From Mesotoga infera (lineage in GTDB: Bacteria; Thermotogota; Thermotogae; Petrotogales; Kosmotogaceae), in contig NZ_LS974202.1 in the NCBI RefSeq assembly GCF_900157305.1, positions 868,001 through 932,000 on the forward strand: a stretch of DNA of 64,000 nucleotides, given 5' to 3'. The notes beneath the pieces are model-generated. The model was not told the DNA's origin. It did not search any database and saw only the letters and a list, made by a program, of their open reading frames with translations. The position numbers were made by a program, and so were the translations under genes. How positions within the stretch are numbered: the first letter of the stretch is position 1; the number at the start of each line of letters is the position of its first letter. Positions 35,562-44,055 of the stretch are shown in pieces.

Positions 35562-35786
35562 AGAGTGTTCCCCGTCGCGCTGCGCATCCATTGTTCGTTA
35601 TTGATTAAGGAATTAGAGAAGAGGAAAGAGAAAGAGAGAGGGAGAGAGAAGAGAGGGCGGACGCGAAAAATGGTATAGACGCTAGGAGCCCGTCATCCCC
35701 ATTTTCGCTCTCGCCTTCTCGTAAGCGAAGCGAACTTTCGATGCTCCTTCTCTCGTGTTTTAATCCACCACGGCTCTTAGAGGACG
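35562..35786. repeat. Intergenic purine tract between convergent genes
   Basis: A stretch of almost pure A/G (GAGAAGAGGAAAGAGAAAG onwards) covers 35612-35656. It lies between the convergent YcaQ-like and OppF genes. No gene or clear terminator is seen. Simple-sequence purine runs can form triplex or unusual DNA, but no function is evident. Confidence 0.5.
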
Positions 35787-36773
35787 TTATTTTGTGTGCA
35801 GCCAGCAGGCAGCTTCGTGTCCCGGAGCTATCTCCACCACCGGCGGCTTTTCTTTATCGCATCTATCCATTCTATAAGGACACCTGGGGTGAAAGGCGCA
35901 ACCGGGCGGAGGGTTGATCGGACTGGGCGGCTCACCCTCTAGCCTTATGTTCTGTAATTTTCTGTCTAGCGGGTCCCAGCCTGGTATTGAGGCCATCAAG
36001 GCTCTGGTGTAAGGGTGGGCCGGGTTATCGAAGAGATCTGTGGCGCCGGCCGATTCTACAACATTTCCGAGGTACATGACGAGTATCCTGTCGCTCATAT
36101 GATGGACGATATCCAAATTGTGTGAGATGAAGATGTAGGAAATATCGTTTTCGGCCTTCAAATCCTGCAACAGGTTGATTATCTGGCTCTGGACGGACAC
36201 ATCGAGTGCAGAGGTCGGTTCGTCGCAGATGACCAGCCTCGGTTTTACGGAGATGGATCTGGCCACGGCGATCCTCTGTCTCTGGCCGCCGGAGAATTCA
36301 TGCGGGTATCTCTGGGCATATTCGGGGTAAAGTCCGACTTTCATCAAAAGTTCGGCGACGTATCCGTCTATCTCGTTCTTCGGGACGAGGTTGTGGGCCT
36401 CTATCGGTTCCCTTATCACATCCCTGATGGTCATTCTCGGATCGAGAGAGTCGAAGGGGTTCTGGAATATCATCTGTATATCCCGCCGGAACTTCAATCT
36501 GATCTTTTTGTCCAGTCCCTTAGTTATGTCGTGCTCTCCTCCGTCGTTGTCGTGGTAGATTATCCTGCCATCAGTCGGTTCGTAGATCTTGACTATCGTT
36601 CTGCCGAGCGTACTTTTGCCGCAACCTGATTCGCCGACGATTCCCACGGTTTCACCGCGATTTATGTGGAAGTCAACGCTTTCCATGGCTTTGACGTGCC
36701 CCACGACCTGCAGAAAGACTCCGGCCTTGATCGGGAAATATTTTTTGAGCTCTTTAGTCTCGATTATTTTCAT
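35787..36773 (-). CDS. oppF: Oligopeptide ABC transporter ATPase (OppF type)
   Basis: Encodes 328 residues: Walker A GESGCGKSTLGRT near residue 48, signature SGGQRQRIAVARSI, Walker B VICDEPTSALDV, and a C-terminal oligopeptide-transporter extension with Cys motifs (GCAFHPRCPYRMDRC) that binds an iron-sulfur cluster in some relatives. It overlaps OppD by four bases. Last gene of the Opp operon. Confidence 0.93.
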   Translation of the reverse strand: MKIIETKELKKYFPIKAGVFLQVVGHVKAMESVDFHINRGETVGIVGESGCGKSTLGRTIVKIYEPTDGRIIYHDNDGGEHDITKGLDKKIRLKFRRDIQMIFQNPFDSLDPRMTIRDVIREPIEAHNLVPKNEIDGYVAELLMKVGLYPEYAQRYPHEFSGGQRQRIAVARSISVKPRLVICDEPTSALDVSVQSQIINLLQDLKAENDISYIFISHNLDIVHHMSDRILVMYLGNVVESAGATDLFDNPAHPYTRALMASIPGWDPLDRKLQNIRLEGEPPSPINPPPGCAFHPRCPYRMDRCDKEKPPVVEIAPGHEAACWLHTK

Positions 36774-37741
36774 AAACCACCCTCCCCGTATAGCCAGCAG
36801 GCGGCCGTGTGGTTTTCACTCACTAACATCTCGGGCGGATCTTTCTTGCATATTTCCATGGCGTGGGGACACCTCGGGTTGAAGCGGCATCCTTCGGGGA
36901 ACTCGTAGGCTCTGGGAACATAGCCATCTATATAAGGCAGTTTCTGGCCTTTGAATTCTCTTTTCACCCTGGAATTGAGCAATCCCTTTGTGTAAGGGTG
37001 GGCCGCTTCTTTGTACAGTTCGTTGACTCCGGCCTTTTCGACAATCTTTCCTGCGTACATCACATGAACCCTGTCGGCTATCTCGGAAACGACTCCAAGA
37101 TCGTGCGTTATGAAGATTATCGAGCCGTTGAACTCGCTCTGGAGGTCCCTCATGATGTTGAGCACCTGCGCCTGAATCGTCACGTCCAGGGCGGTCGTGG
37201 GTTCATCGGCGATTATGATCTCGGGGCCAGTTATTAGGGCCATGGCGATCATAATCCTCTGCAACATCCCTCCGCTCATTTCGTGTGGATATTCTCTGTA
37301 CCTCTTTTCCGGTTCGGGAATGTTCACCTTCCGCAGTACGGAGATTATCTCTTCGCGCGTTCTGGCGTCGTCCCACGGCATGTGTGCCTTTGCAACTTCT
37401 GAAAGCTGGTAGCCGATGGTGTAGAGCGGATCAAAGGCTGACATGGGCTCCTGGAAGATCATGGAGATCTCTCTGCCCCTAATGTTTTTATACTCTTTGT
37501 TCGAGAGGCCGACGAGGTCTTTCTCCCTGTACAGTATCTGGCCTTCCACCCTTGCCGGAGGGACTTTTATTAGCCCCATGATGGTTTGGACAGTCACGCT
37601 CTTGCCACAGCCCGATTCGCCTACCAGCGCCAGTATTTCGCCCTTTTGAAGCTCGAAGCTTACATCGTCCACGGCCTTCACGAGACCGTCCGGGGTTCTG
37701 AAATAGGTCTTCAGGTTTTTGACTTCGAGTATTCCACTCAT
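36770..37741 (-). CDS. oppD: Oligopeptide ABC transporter ATPase (OppD type)
   Basis: Encodes 323 residues: Walker A GESGCGKSVTVQ, signature MSGGMLQRIMIAMAL, Walker B IIADEPTTALDV, and the C-terminal CRFNPRCPHAMEIC motif. It pairs with OppF to drive peptide import. It overlaps OppC by four bases. Confidence 0.93.
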   Translation of the reverse strand: MSGILEVKNLKTYFRTPDGLVKAVDDVSFELQKGEILALVGESGCGKSVTVQTIMGLIKVPPARVEGQILYREKDLVGLSNKEYKNIRGREISMIFQEPMSAFDPLYTIGYQLSEVAKAHMPWDDARTREEIISVLRKVNIPEPEKRYREYPHEMSGGMLQRIMIAMALITGPEIIIADEPTTALDVTIQAQVLNIMRDLQSEFNGSIIFITHDLGVVSEIADRVHVMYAGKIVEKAGVNELYKEAAHPYTKGLLNSRVKREFKGQKLPYIDGYVPRAYEFPEGCRFNPRCPHAMEICKKDPPEMLVSENHTAACWLYGEGGL

Positions 37742-38829
37742 ACCTTTTCCACCGCCCTGTACGGATCAACGGCATCTCTGAGCGCGTCGCCGACGAAATT
37801 GAAGGACAGCACCGCGATTATTATGAAGATACCGGGTATCATGAGCCACGGATGGGCTTCCAGTTCGGAAAGGGACTGTGCCTGTTTAAGCAGCAATCCC
37901 CAGCTGGTCATAGGCTCCTTTATACCCAGGCCAAGAAAGCTTATAGCGCTCTCTCCCAGGATCATGCCGGGAATCGATAACGTTGATACGACAATCAGAT
38001 AGCTAATGGTGTTGGGTATGAGATGACGCGTGATTATTTTCATATTAGATACGCCCGACACTCTGGCGGCCAGAACGAATTCCTTTTCTCTCAGGCTGAG
38101 CACCATTCCCCTTTCAACTCTGGCCACTCCCATCCAGCCTATAAGAGAAAGGACGATAACTATTCCAAAATAGACCCACGTGCTCGGCCAACTGGGAGGG
38201 AGGATCGTAGCGAGGGCAAGCCAGAGGGGAATTCGCGGGAAGGATCTCAGCAATTCGATAAACCTCTGGATCAGAACGTCCACCAAACCTCCGTAATAGC
38301 CGGATAGAGCCCCGACGATGGCGCCTATGAAGACGCTTATGAGCGTCCCGACCAGTCCGACGGTCATAGAGACTTTCCCGCCGATCAAAACACGTGAAAA
38401 CAGATCGCGTCCGAACCTGTCTGCACCGAAGAGAAGCACCATCGCCTTATCTGAGGACTCCTCGACCCCGAAGAGATGGATGTCGGTCTTGAAGATGCCC
38501 CAGAGTTTGTACTCCTCTCCCCTGACGAAGAGCTTTATGGGTACGATCTTGCTCTTGTCCTCGGAGAATTCGAGCCGGTAGGTTACCGGGTTTCTAACCT
38601 TCACCATAGGATGGACAAAGGGGCCGTGCCATTTGCCATCTTCGTCGAAGAACCTGATCTTCGATGGGGGAGCGTAAACGAAGTTCTTGTGGGATGTGAT
38701 GTAGTTGTAAGGGGAGATGAAATCAGATAGTATCACAAGCAGATACATGATACTCAGGGCGACCAGTCCTATCACGCCAAGTTTATGCTTGAAGAAGTTG
38801 CGTGCGATTCTCTTCTTTGTACTCTGCAT
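37738..38829 (-). CDS. oppC: Oligopeptide ABC transporter permease (OppC type)
   Basis: Encodes 363 residues. One N-terminal helix (LGVIGLVALSIMYLLVILSD) is followed by a soluble insert of about 90 residues, then five helices with the EAA loop VLAARVSGVSNMKIITRHLI. The insert between the first two helices is longer than in E. coli OppC and typical of Thermotogota Opp systems. Confidence 0.9.
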   Translation of the reverse strand: MQSTKKRIARNFFKHKLGVIGLVALSIMYLLVILSDFISPYNYITSHKNFVYAPPSKIRFFDEDGKWHGPFVHPMVKVRNPVTYRLEFSEDKSKIVPIKLFVRGEEYKLWGIFKTDIHLFGVEESSDKAMVLLFGADRFGRDLFSRVLIGGKVSMTVGLVGTLISVFIGAIVGALSGYYGGLVDVLIQRFIELLRSFPRIPLWLALATILPPSWPSTWVYFGIVIVLSLIGWMGVARVERGMVLSLREKEFVLAARVSGVSNMKIITRHLIPNTISYLIVVSTLSIPGMILGESAISFLGLGIKEPMTSWGLLLKQAQSLSELEAHPWLMIPGIFIIIAVLSFNFVGDALRDAVDPYRAVEKV

Positions 38830-38830
38830 C

Positions 38831-39799
38831 TCAGCTCATCCTTATCCTGGGGTCGAGAACCGCCAGCGCGATATCTGCCAGCAGGTTTCCGATCTGGGTT
38901 ATGATGGCGATGAACATCAAAAAGCTCATGACCAGATACTGGTCGTGGTTTAAAAGTGCATTATAGAAAAAGGGTCCCATTGTAGGCAGATTAAGAACTA
39001 TCGCGGTTATTATGGTTCCACTGAACACGTTTGGGAGCTCCGTTCCGGCTATGCTGACCATGGGGTTCAGAGCATTTTTTATGGCGTGCCTTTTAACGGT
39101 CTTCTCGTCCAGTCCGTGCGCCCTCAGGGATGTGATGAAAGGCGAGGAGACAATGTCGAGCATATTTCCCCTCATGACTCTCATGAGGCCGGCCAATCCG
39201 CTCATTCCTACCACCACGAGGGGCACCCACAGGTGCTTGAAGAGATCGATAAGTTTTGCAAAGCTGAAAGGCGCGCCAACGAACTGTGGCGAGAAGAGTC
39301 CGCCGATGGAAGTGGCTCCCATTTTCAGCATCAGGTACATCAGTATAAGAGCCATGAAAAAGTCCGGTATAGAGAGTCCGATGAAACCGATGACGGTCAG
39401 GGTATAATCGCCCGGGGAGTAAGGGTGCAAGGCCGAGTAGATTCCCATGGGGACGGCAAGAAGCCACTGGAAGACGATCGCTCCCAGAGCGACGAAGATG
39501 GTCCAGCCCATTCTCTCCCATATAAGTTCGCCCACCGGTCTTTGAAAGGCGAAGGAATATCCGAAATCCCCTCTGGTGACGATCCCCTTGATCCAGTTCC
39601 AGTATCTCACGTAGGCCGGTTCGTCAAGTCCCAGGTTCTTTCTGAGCAGCTCGATCTGTGCCGGCGAGATTCTGGGGTTGTCGAGATACTGGCTGACGAA
39701 ATCCCCCGGCTGAAGCTCCGTTATCACGAAACATATGACCGATATAAAAAACATCATCGGTATCATTATGAGTAAGCGCCTCACTATGAAAGACCACAT
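38831..39799 (-). CDS. oppB: Oligopeptide ABC transporter permease (OppB type)
   Basis: Encodes 322 residues with six membrane helices, the N-terminal OppB pattern VRRLLIMIPMMFFISVICF and the EAA-like loop SLRAHGLDEKTVKRHAIKNA. GGAGGAAGG precedes the ATG. It starts 59 bases after the binding-protein stop, with a hairpin in between. Confidence 0.92.
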   Translation of the reverse strand: MWSFIVRRLLIMIPMMFFISVICFVITELQPGDFVSQYLDNPRISPAQIELLRKNLGLDEPAYVRYWNWIKGIVTRGDFGYSFAFQRPVGELIWERMGWTIFVALGAIVFQWLLAVPMGIYSALHPYSPGDYTLTVIGFIGLSIPDFFMALILMYLMLKMGATSIGGLFSPQFVGAPFSFAKLIDLFKHLWVPLVVVGMSGLAGLMRVMRGNMLDIVSSPFITSLRAHGLDEKTVKRHAIKNALNPMVSIAGTELPNVFSGTIITAIVLNLPTMGPFFYNALLNHDQYLVMSFLMFIAIITQIGNLLADIALAVLDPRIRMS

Positions 39800-39822
39800 A
39801 GCCTTCCTCCGTTAAAGAAAAC

Positions 39823-39846
39823 GCGGGAGGAGGCTCCTCCTCCCGC
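39823..39846 (-). other. Intercistronic hairpin after the Opp binding-protein gene
   Basis: GCGGGAGGAGG and its exact complement form an 11-base stem with a two-base centre, 13 bases past the binding-protein stop. No T run follows. It likely protects the binding-protein mRNA or partly stops transcription before the permease genes. Confidence 0.7.
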
Positions 39847-39858
39847 AGTGTTTAAAAA

Positions 39859-41604
39859 TTACTTCTTAAATACCGTCCAGGACGCGTAAGAGAGTAGTCC
39901 TTCCGCGTTCTGCTCGACATTTCCAAGAGCTTTGTTCGCGGCGTAAAGATTCATGCCTTTACAGACGAAGATAACGGGCAGATACTCGGCGTAAATCTCT
40001 TGCCACTCGTCGTAGAAGGTCTTTCTGATTGCCGGATCCATGGCGACCTGTCCCTTTTCGAAGAGGTCGTAAACTCTCTTTTCCCAGTCCAGCATGTTAT
40101 CGAAGATGGCCGTGTTCGTTTCTGGGTCCCTGGTGGTTCTGTGCCAGTAATAAAGCTGGGTGCCGGGCTGCCAGATAGCCTTTCTAAGTTGTGGGTCCGG
40201 CTGGTTTCCAAAGGCTCTTATACCTGCCTCGAAGGAGCCGGCGCCGAACATCTGGCCAGTGAGCGAGCTATCGAGTATCTGAAGGTTAACCTTTACGCCT
40301 ATGCTTAGAAGGTCTTGGGAGAAGATGTAGGCGATGTCTTGATAATCCTGCGGGGAGTTCTGAACCGTGAGGACGAATTCGAACTTGCTCCCGTCGGGGA
40401 ATTCCCTCAATCCGTCGCCGTTGACGTCCTTCAAGCCGAGGCTATCGAGTATCTCGGCAGCCTTCGCAAGATCGAAAGGCCTGCGGATCTCTTCGATCTT
40501 CGGATTGTAGAAGGCTTTGTTTGAAGGCAGTACAGGAACGCCACCGAGAACTGCCAGTCCGTTGTAAACTTCGTCGATTATTCTCTCTCTGTCGAGAGCG
40601 TACTCCATCGCCTGGCGGAATTCGGTCTTCATGAAGAGTTCTTTCAGCTTCGGGTTTGCCGCATCGAAATTGAAGGCGATGTGCACCGGACTCGGTGTCG
40701 GCTGGGTCGGTTCGGCAAGGAATACCTTGAACGGGCCGCCGGCAAGCTCCCTTTCTTTGAGAATCGGGAAATCCGCGCCGGATACGGCCATATAATCGAG
40801 TTCTCCTGCCATGAACTTGGCCAGCCTTACCTGAGCGTCGCTGACAATCAGATATTCTACTCTGTCAACGTAAGGCAGTTTGTTTCCAAAAACATCGACT
40901 TTCCAATAGTTCGGGTTCCTTGTCATTACTACTTTCTGATCGACTATGTACTCGGATAGTATGAACGGACCGTTGGCCGGGATTTCACTCGGCGGTGTGT
41001 TTGTCAGCCAGACATCGTTGACGGAGTCCGGTCTGCTTTTGTCGATTTTGCTATCGAGCGCGTGAGAGGGATAAATATAGGCGTGCGACAGAACCGTGAA
41101 GAAAGCGGCGTAAGGCGCCGGGAGTATGGCCTTTACGGTCTTGTCGTCTATCTTCACCCATTCGATCGGCTGCGATTCTATGGTGAAGCGGTCAACGGAG
41201 TTTCCCCTTGCGACTGGGTTCATTATGAAGTACTTGAAAGTGAAGATGACGTCGTCGGCCACCAGCGGTGCGCCGTCTGACCAATTGACGTCTCTGAGGT
41301 GGAAAATGACTTCTTTGTTGTTCTCCGAGACTTCCCAGGACTCGGCGAGTGCCGGCCTTATGGCCGATGTCACAGGGTGAGCTTCAACAAGTCCTGTGAG
41401 CATCTGACCGGCAACGGTGTAGGCGTTGTTGTCCAGAGTGCCGTAGAAGTTGAACGACTGCGGAGCCCCCGTTAGCGCCAGGTAAAGCGTTCCGCCCATT
41501 TTCGGGTTCTTGTCCGGCGTGAGAAGCGTGTCCTCAACGAAGGGAGCCGCAAAAACCATTACAGCGCAGAGCGATACGAGAATCACCAAAAAAATACGTT
41601 TCAC
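39859..41604 (-). CDS. oppA: Peptide ABC transporter substrate-binding protein (SBP family 5)
   Basis: Encodes 581 residues from GTG 41604, with AAAGGAGG upstream. A signal peptide (IFLVILVSLCAVMVFAAPF) leads into a family-5 solute-binding protein: PKMGGTLYLALTGAPQSFNF, ESWEVSENNKEVIFHLRDVN and WSDGAPLVADDVIFTFKY. The ligand is probably a peptide or muropeptide: the gene lies 39 bases after anmK and downstream of a YbbE-like hydrolase, suggesting one cell-wall salvage transcript. Confidence 0.92.
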   Translation of the reverse strand: MKRIFLVILVSLCAVMVFAAPFVEDTLLTPDKNPKMGGTLYLALTGAPQSFNFYGTLDNNAYTVAGQMLTGLVEAHPVTSAIRPALAESWEVSENNKEVIFHLRDVNWSDGAPLVADDVIFTFKYFIMNPVARGNSVDRFTIESQPIEWVKIDDKTVKAILPAPYAAFFTVLSHAYIYPSHALDSKIDKSRPDSVNDVWLTNTPPSEIPANGPFILSEYIVDQKVVMTRNPNYWKVDVFGNKLPYVDRVEYLIVSDAQVRLAKFMAGELDYMAVSGADFPILKERELAGGPFKVFLAEPTQPTPSPVHIAFNFDAANPKLKELFMKTEFRQAMEYALDRERIIDEVYNGLAVLGGVPVLPSNKAFYNPKIEEIRRPFDLAKAAEILDSLGLKDVNGDGLREFPDGSKFEFVLTVQNSPQDYQDIAYIFSQDLLSIGVKVNLQILDSSLTGQMFGAGSFEAGIRAFGNQPDPQLRKAIWQPGTQLYYWHRTTRDPETNTAIFDNMLDWEKRVYDLFEKGQVAMDPAIRKTFYDEWQEIYAEYLPVIFVCKGMNLYAANKALGNVEQNAEGLLSYASWTVFKK

Positions 41605-41628
41605 ACTAAAACCTCCTTTGTATAAACT

Positions 41629-41642
41629 CTCCCGTCTGGGAG
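41629..41642 (-). other. Short hairpin between anmK and the Opp operon
   Basis: CTCCC/GGGAG with a four-base loop lies directly after the anmK stop codon and before the ribosome site of the Opp binding protein. No T run follows on the minus strand, so read-through from anmK into the Opp genes is likely. Confidence 0.45.
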
Positions 41643-41643
41643 A

Positions 41644-42759
41644 TCATGGTAAAGCTAACTTGCCCAGAATAACTCTTTGTTTCGCACCGGTTACCGATGG
41701 AACGTTCGCTCCAACCCCGTTCAAAAACTCCTGGGCGAGGACGGCCATTCCCATGGCTTCCTTTGCCTGGAGAAAGACGCGATCGGGAACGATCACTTTC
41801 AAACCGCTAAGGGTCTTTAAATCTTCCATCATAACGGGATTTAGGGCACCGCCTCCGGTAACGACTATCTCATTCCCCAAAGGCAAATAAGATCTGATAC
41901 TCTCCACCAGCTGATGAACAGTGAATCTTACTAGAGTCCTTACAAGATCCTCCGGCTTTCCATGAGTTATACCTTCAAGAAAGTTTTCGTTGTATATCTC
42001 TCTTCCCGTAGATTTTGGTGGTTTTCTCAAAAAGTAATCTCTATCCCTTTCTATGAGTGTTTCAAGAATACTACCATCTATTTTTCCTCTCGAAGCTATG
42101 AGACCGTCCCTATCGTAATCGACGTTGAAGTGCTTTTTTACGGTCAGGTCGATCAAACAGTTGGCCGGTCCGCTGTCGAAGGCGATCACGCCGTCGAACC
42201 TCTCCGAGACATACGTGACGTTGGCTATGCCGCCGAGGTTGACAGCGTAGGTGCCGTCCTCGAAGAGAATCCAGTCCAGATAGGGAATGAGTGGGGCACC
42301 TTCGCCGCCCACCACCATATCCTTTTTCCTGAAGTCGAAGATCACGGGCAGTCCGGTCTCGTGCGAGACGAAATCGGCCTCGCCTATCTGCAATGTAGAA
42401 CCGTCGGCTGGATCGTGGTACACCGTCTGGCCATGATAGGCGATAACATCGACAGGAGCGGCAAGTGAATTCAGAAAGCTCTTTATGTGCCGGGCATGCG
42501 TTTTGCCGATGAGAAAATTCATCCTGTTGACTCTATCAACACCCGAAATGAAAGGGTTGTAAGTGGCCACGACCTCGTCCTGAAAAGCCCTGTCGAAGGC
42601 GATCGACGAGTGTTTTAACAGTTCCACTTTCATTCTTTTGCCTGAACCGGTACATCTGGTTAGTGCCAGTTCCAAGCCATCGGCCGAGGTACCGCTCATG
42701 ACGCCGACGATATCTCTACTTTCCTTCGAAAGTATCTCGCCGAAATTGCTCCAGATCAT
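41644..42759 (-). CDS. anmK: Anhydro-N-acetylmuramic acid kinase
   Basis: Encodes 371 residues, the family length. The signature IVGVMSGTSADGLELALTR lies near residue 17; VDVIAYHGQTVYHDPADGST, AVNLGGIANVTYV, AFDSGPANCLIDL and IVVTGGGALNPVMMEDL follow. It phosphorylates and opens 1,6-anhydro-MurNAc to MurNAc-6-phosphate, the substrate of MurQ encoded at 45597. ATGA overlap with the serine hydrolase gene upstream. No signal peptide, so it acts in the cytoplasm. Confidence 0.96.
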   Translation of the reverse strand: MIWSNFGEILSKESRDIVGVMSGTSADGLELALTRCTGSGKRMKVELLKHSSIAFDRAFQDEVVATYNPFISGVDRVNRMNFLIGKTHARHIKSFLNSLAAPVDVIAYHGQTVYHDPADGSTLQIGEADFVSHETGLPVIFDFRKKDMVVGGEGAPLIPYLDWILFEDGTYAVNLGGIANVTYVSERFDGVIAFDSGPANCLIDLTVKKHFNVDYDRDGLIASRGKIDGSILETLIERDRDYFLRKPPKSTGREIYNENFLEGITHGKPEDLVRTLVRFTVHQLVESIRSYLPLGNEIVVTGGGALNPVMMEDLKTLSGLKVIVPDRVFLQAKEAMGMAVLAQEFLNGVGANVPSVTGAKQRVILGKLALP

Positions 42760-43775
42760 CCAAGCCCTCCGAAAACAAGGTTGTGCAACCTACGCCTTAT
42801 CTGTTGCATCTGTGGAATGGTCTCTCTTCTGCTGATGTTGGTTCGGTTCGTCAGCAGTATCACGTACAGGCCGCTCTGGGGATCAACCCACAGAGAGGTT
42901 CCCGTGAAACCCGTGTGACCGAACGCATCCTCTCCCAGAATGTCACCGCCGCTGGAACCTTTCGAGGGTGACATCCAGCCCAGATGGCGCTTATCCTCGC
43001 CGATAACGACGGTATCTCCGACGAAACTCTCGAAGACTCTCGAGGGTATTAGTCTGGCATACATAAGGCCAGATACGAATTTGAAGAGATCGCTGGCAGT
43101 AGAAAAAAGCCCCGCGTTTCCACTGACGCCTCCAAGGTAATAGGCCAGTTCGTCGTCCGGGAGCCCCTTCAGGGTTACCCCGTCACGCTCGCATGTCGGA
43201 GCTATGGAATGAGTGAGCGGAGGGAGGAAGGTTGTGTTGTCCATGCCCATTGGTTTGAAGATCTCGTTCAGGCAGAACTCGTCGTACTTTCTACAGGTGA
43301 CCCTCTCGACAACGGCCATAAGGGTTATGAAATTCAGGCAGGAATAGTCGATTTTCTCCATAAGACCAGACAGAGGCTCGAGCGCGATTATACTTTCCAG
43401 CAATTCCCTTCCTCTCAGCTCCTTCCAGGCCTCCGAATAGGGCTGCATGCCGGACGTGTGGGTTAGCAGGTGGTACAACGCAATGTTTTTCTTGGATTCA
43501 GGGACTTCGAAGAAATCTCCGAGTGTATCCCAAAGTGAAACTTCTCCTCTGGATACCAGCAACATCATGGCCGTCGTAGTCGCGACTACCTTGGTCATGC
43601 TCGCCAGATCGTACATAGTCTCCAGGCTAACCGGTGTGTTGTCATCGACCGCGACCGTTCCATAGCACTTCGAATAGAGCATCTCGTTGTCTTTGCCGAT
43701 CACCAGGGCCGCTCCCGGATAAACCGCTTTCCTGATTCCCGACAATACTGTATCGTCAACACGATTCCAGATCAA
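42756..43775 (-). CDS. Class C beta-lactamase-like serine hydrolase (YbbE/AmlC-like)
   Basis: Encodes 339 residues from TTG 43775, which follows GGGAGGT; the longer in-frame start at 43826 lacks a site. The Ser-x-x-Lys nucleophile is in LASMTKVVATTTAM, the Tyr motif in DYSCLNF, and HTGFTGTSLWV matches the third box. The family includes esterases and the YbbE protein of the B. subtilis MurNAc locus (next to NamZ and NagZ). Its substrate here may be a muropeptide or wall amide/ester. No signal peptide, so likely cytoplasmic. First gene of the anmK-Opp transcript. Confidence 0.85.
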   Translation of the reverse strand: MIWNRVDDTVLSGIRKAVYPGAALVIGKDNEMLYSKCYGTVAVDDNTPVSLETMYDLASMTKVVATTTAMMLLVSRGEVSLWDTLGDFFEVPESKKNIALYHLLTHTSGMQPYSEAWKELRGRELLESIIALEPLSGLMEKIDYSCLNFITLMAVVERVTCRKYDEFCLNEIFKPMGMDNTTFLPPLTHSIAPTCERDGVTLKGLPDDELAYYLGGVSGNAGLFSTASDLFKFVSGLMYARLIPSRVFESFVGDTVVIGEDKRHLGWMSPSKGSSGGDILGEDAFGHTGFTGTSLWVDPQSGLYVILLTNRTNISRRETIPQMQQIRRRLHNLVFGGLG

Positions 43776-43798
43776 AATGATACCTCCCTGTGAATAGA

Positions 43799-43826
43799 TT
43801 TGTACCTGAATAACGGTATATTTCAA
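43799..43826 (-). promoter_or_regulatory. Likely promoter of the serine hydrolase-anmK-opp transcript
   Basis: On the minus strand TTGAAA (43826-43821), a 16-base spacer and TACAAA (43804-43799) precede the TTG start by about 24 bases. The match is moderate. Confidence 0.45.
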
Positions 43827-43970
43827 TATCCGCTGAAAATAAAACTTCCCTTCACTGCCTATGCTAACTCAAAACGGTAATTAGCAACAACCCTTTTTTT
43901 CTGTCGTCGCCGGTATCTACGGGCAATTAAAGTCGATGAGAGCACCGGATGGTTGTTATGTATATTCATA

Positions 43971-44016
43971 CTATACAAATAGTTATTTGACAAGACAAGC
44001 GATTAAGCCATAGAAT
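43971..44016 (+). promoter_or_regulatory. Promoter and candidate operator of the nagZ-murQ operon
   Basis: A perfect -35 TTGACA (43987-43992), 18-base spacer and -10 TAGAAT (44011-44016) lie 40 bases before the NagZ start. Directly upstream is CTATACAA (43971-43978), also present in the promoter of the sugar importer at 52344-52351. It may be the site of the GntR/UTRA regulator encoded in this operon. Confidence 0.65.
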
Positions 44017-44055
44017 ATGTGTGTATATGAGCATAGAAGGAGTGTAAAGCCGCTT

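Noticed and set aside
42729-43775. Similar starts (MIWSN and MIWNR) of AnmK and the serine hydrolase as a sign of duplication
   Set aside because: Only the first four residues match; the folds are unrelated, so this is chance.
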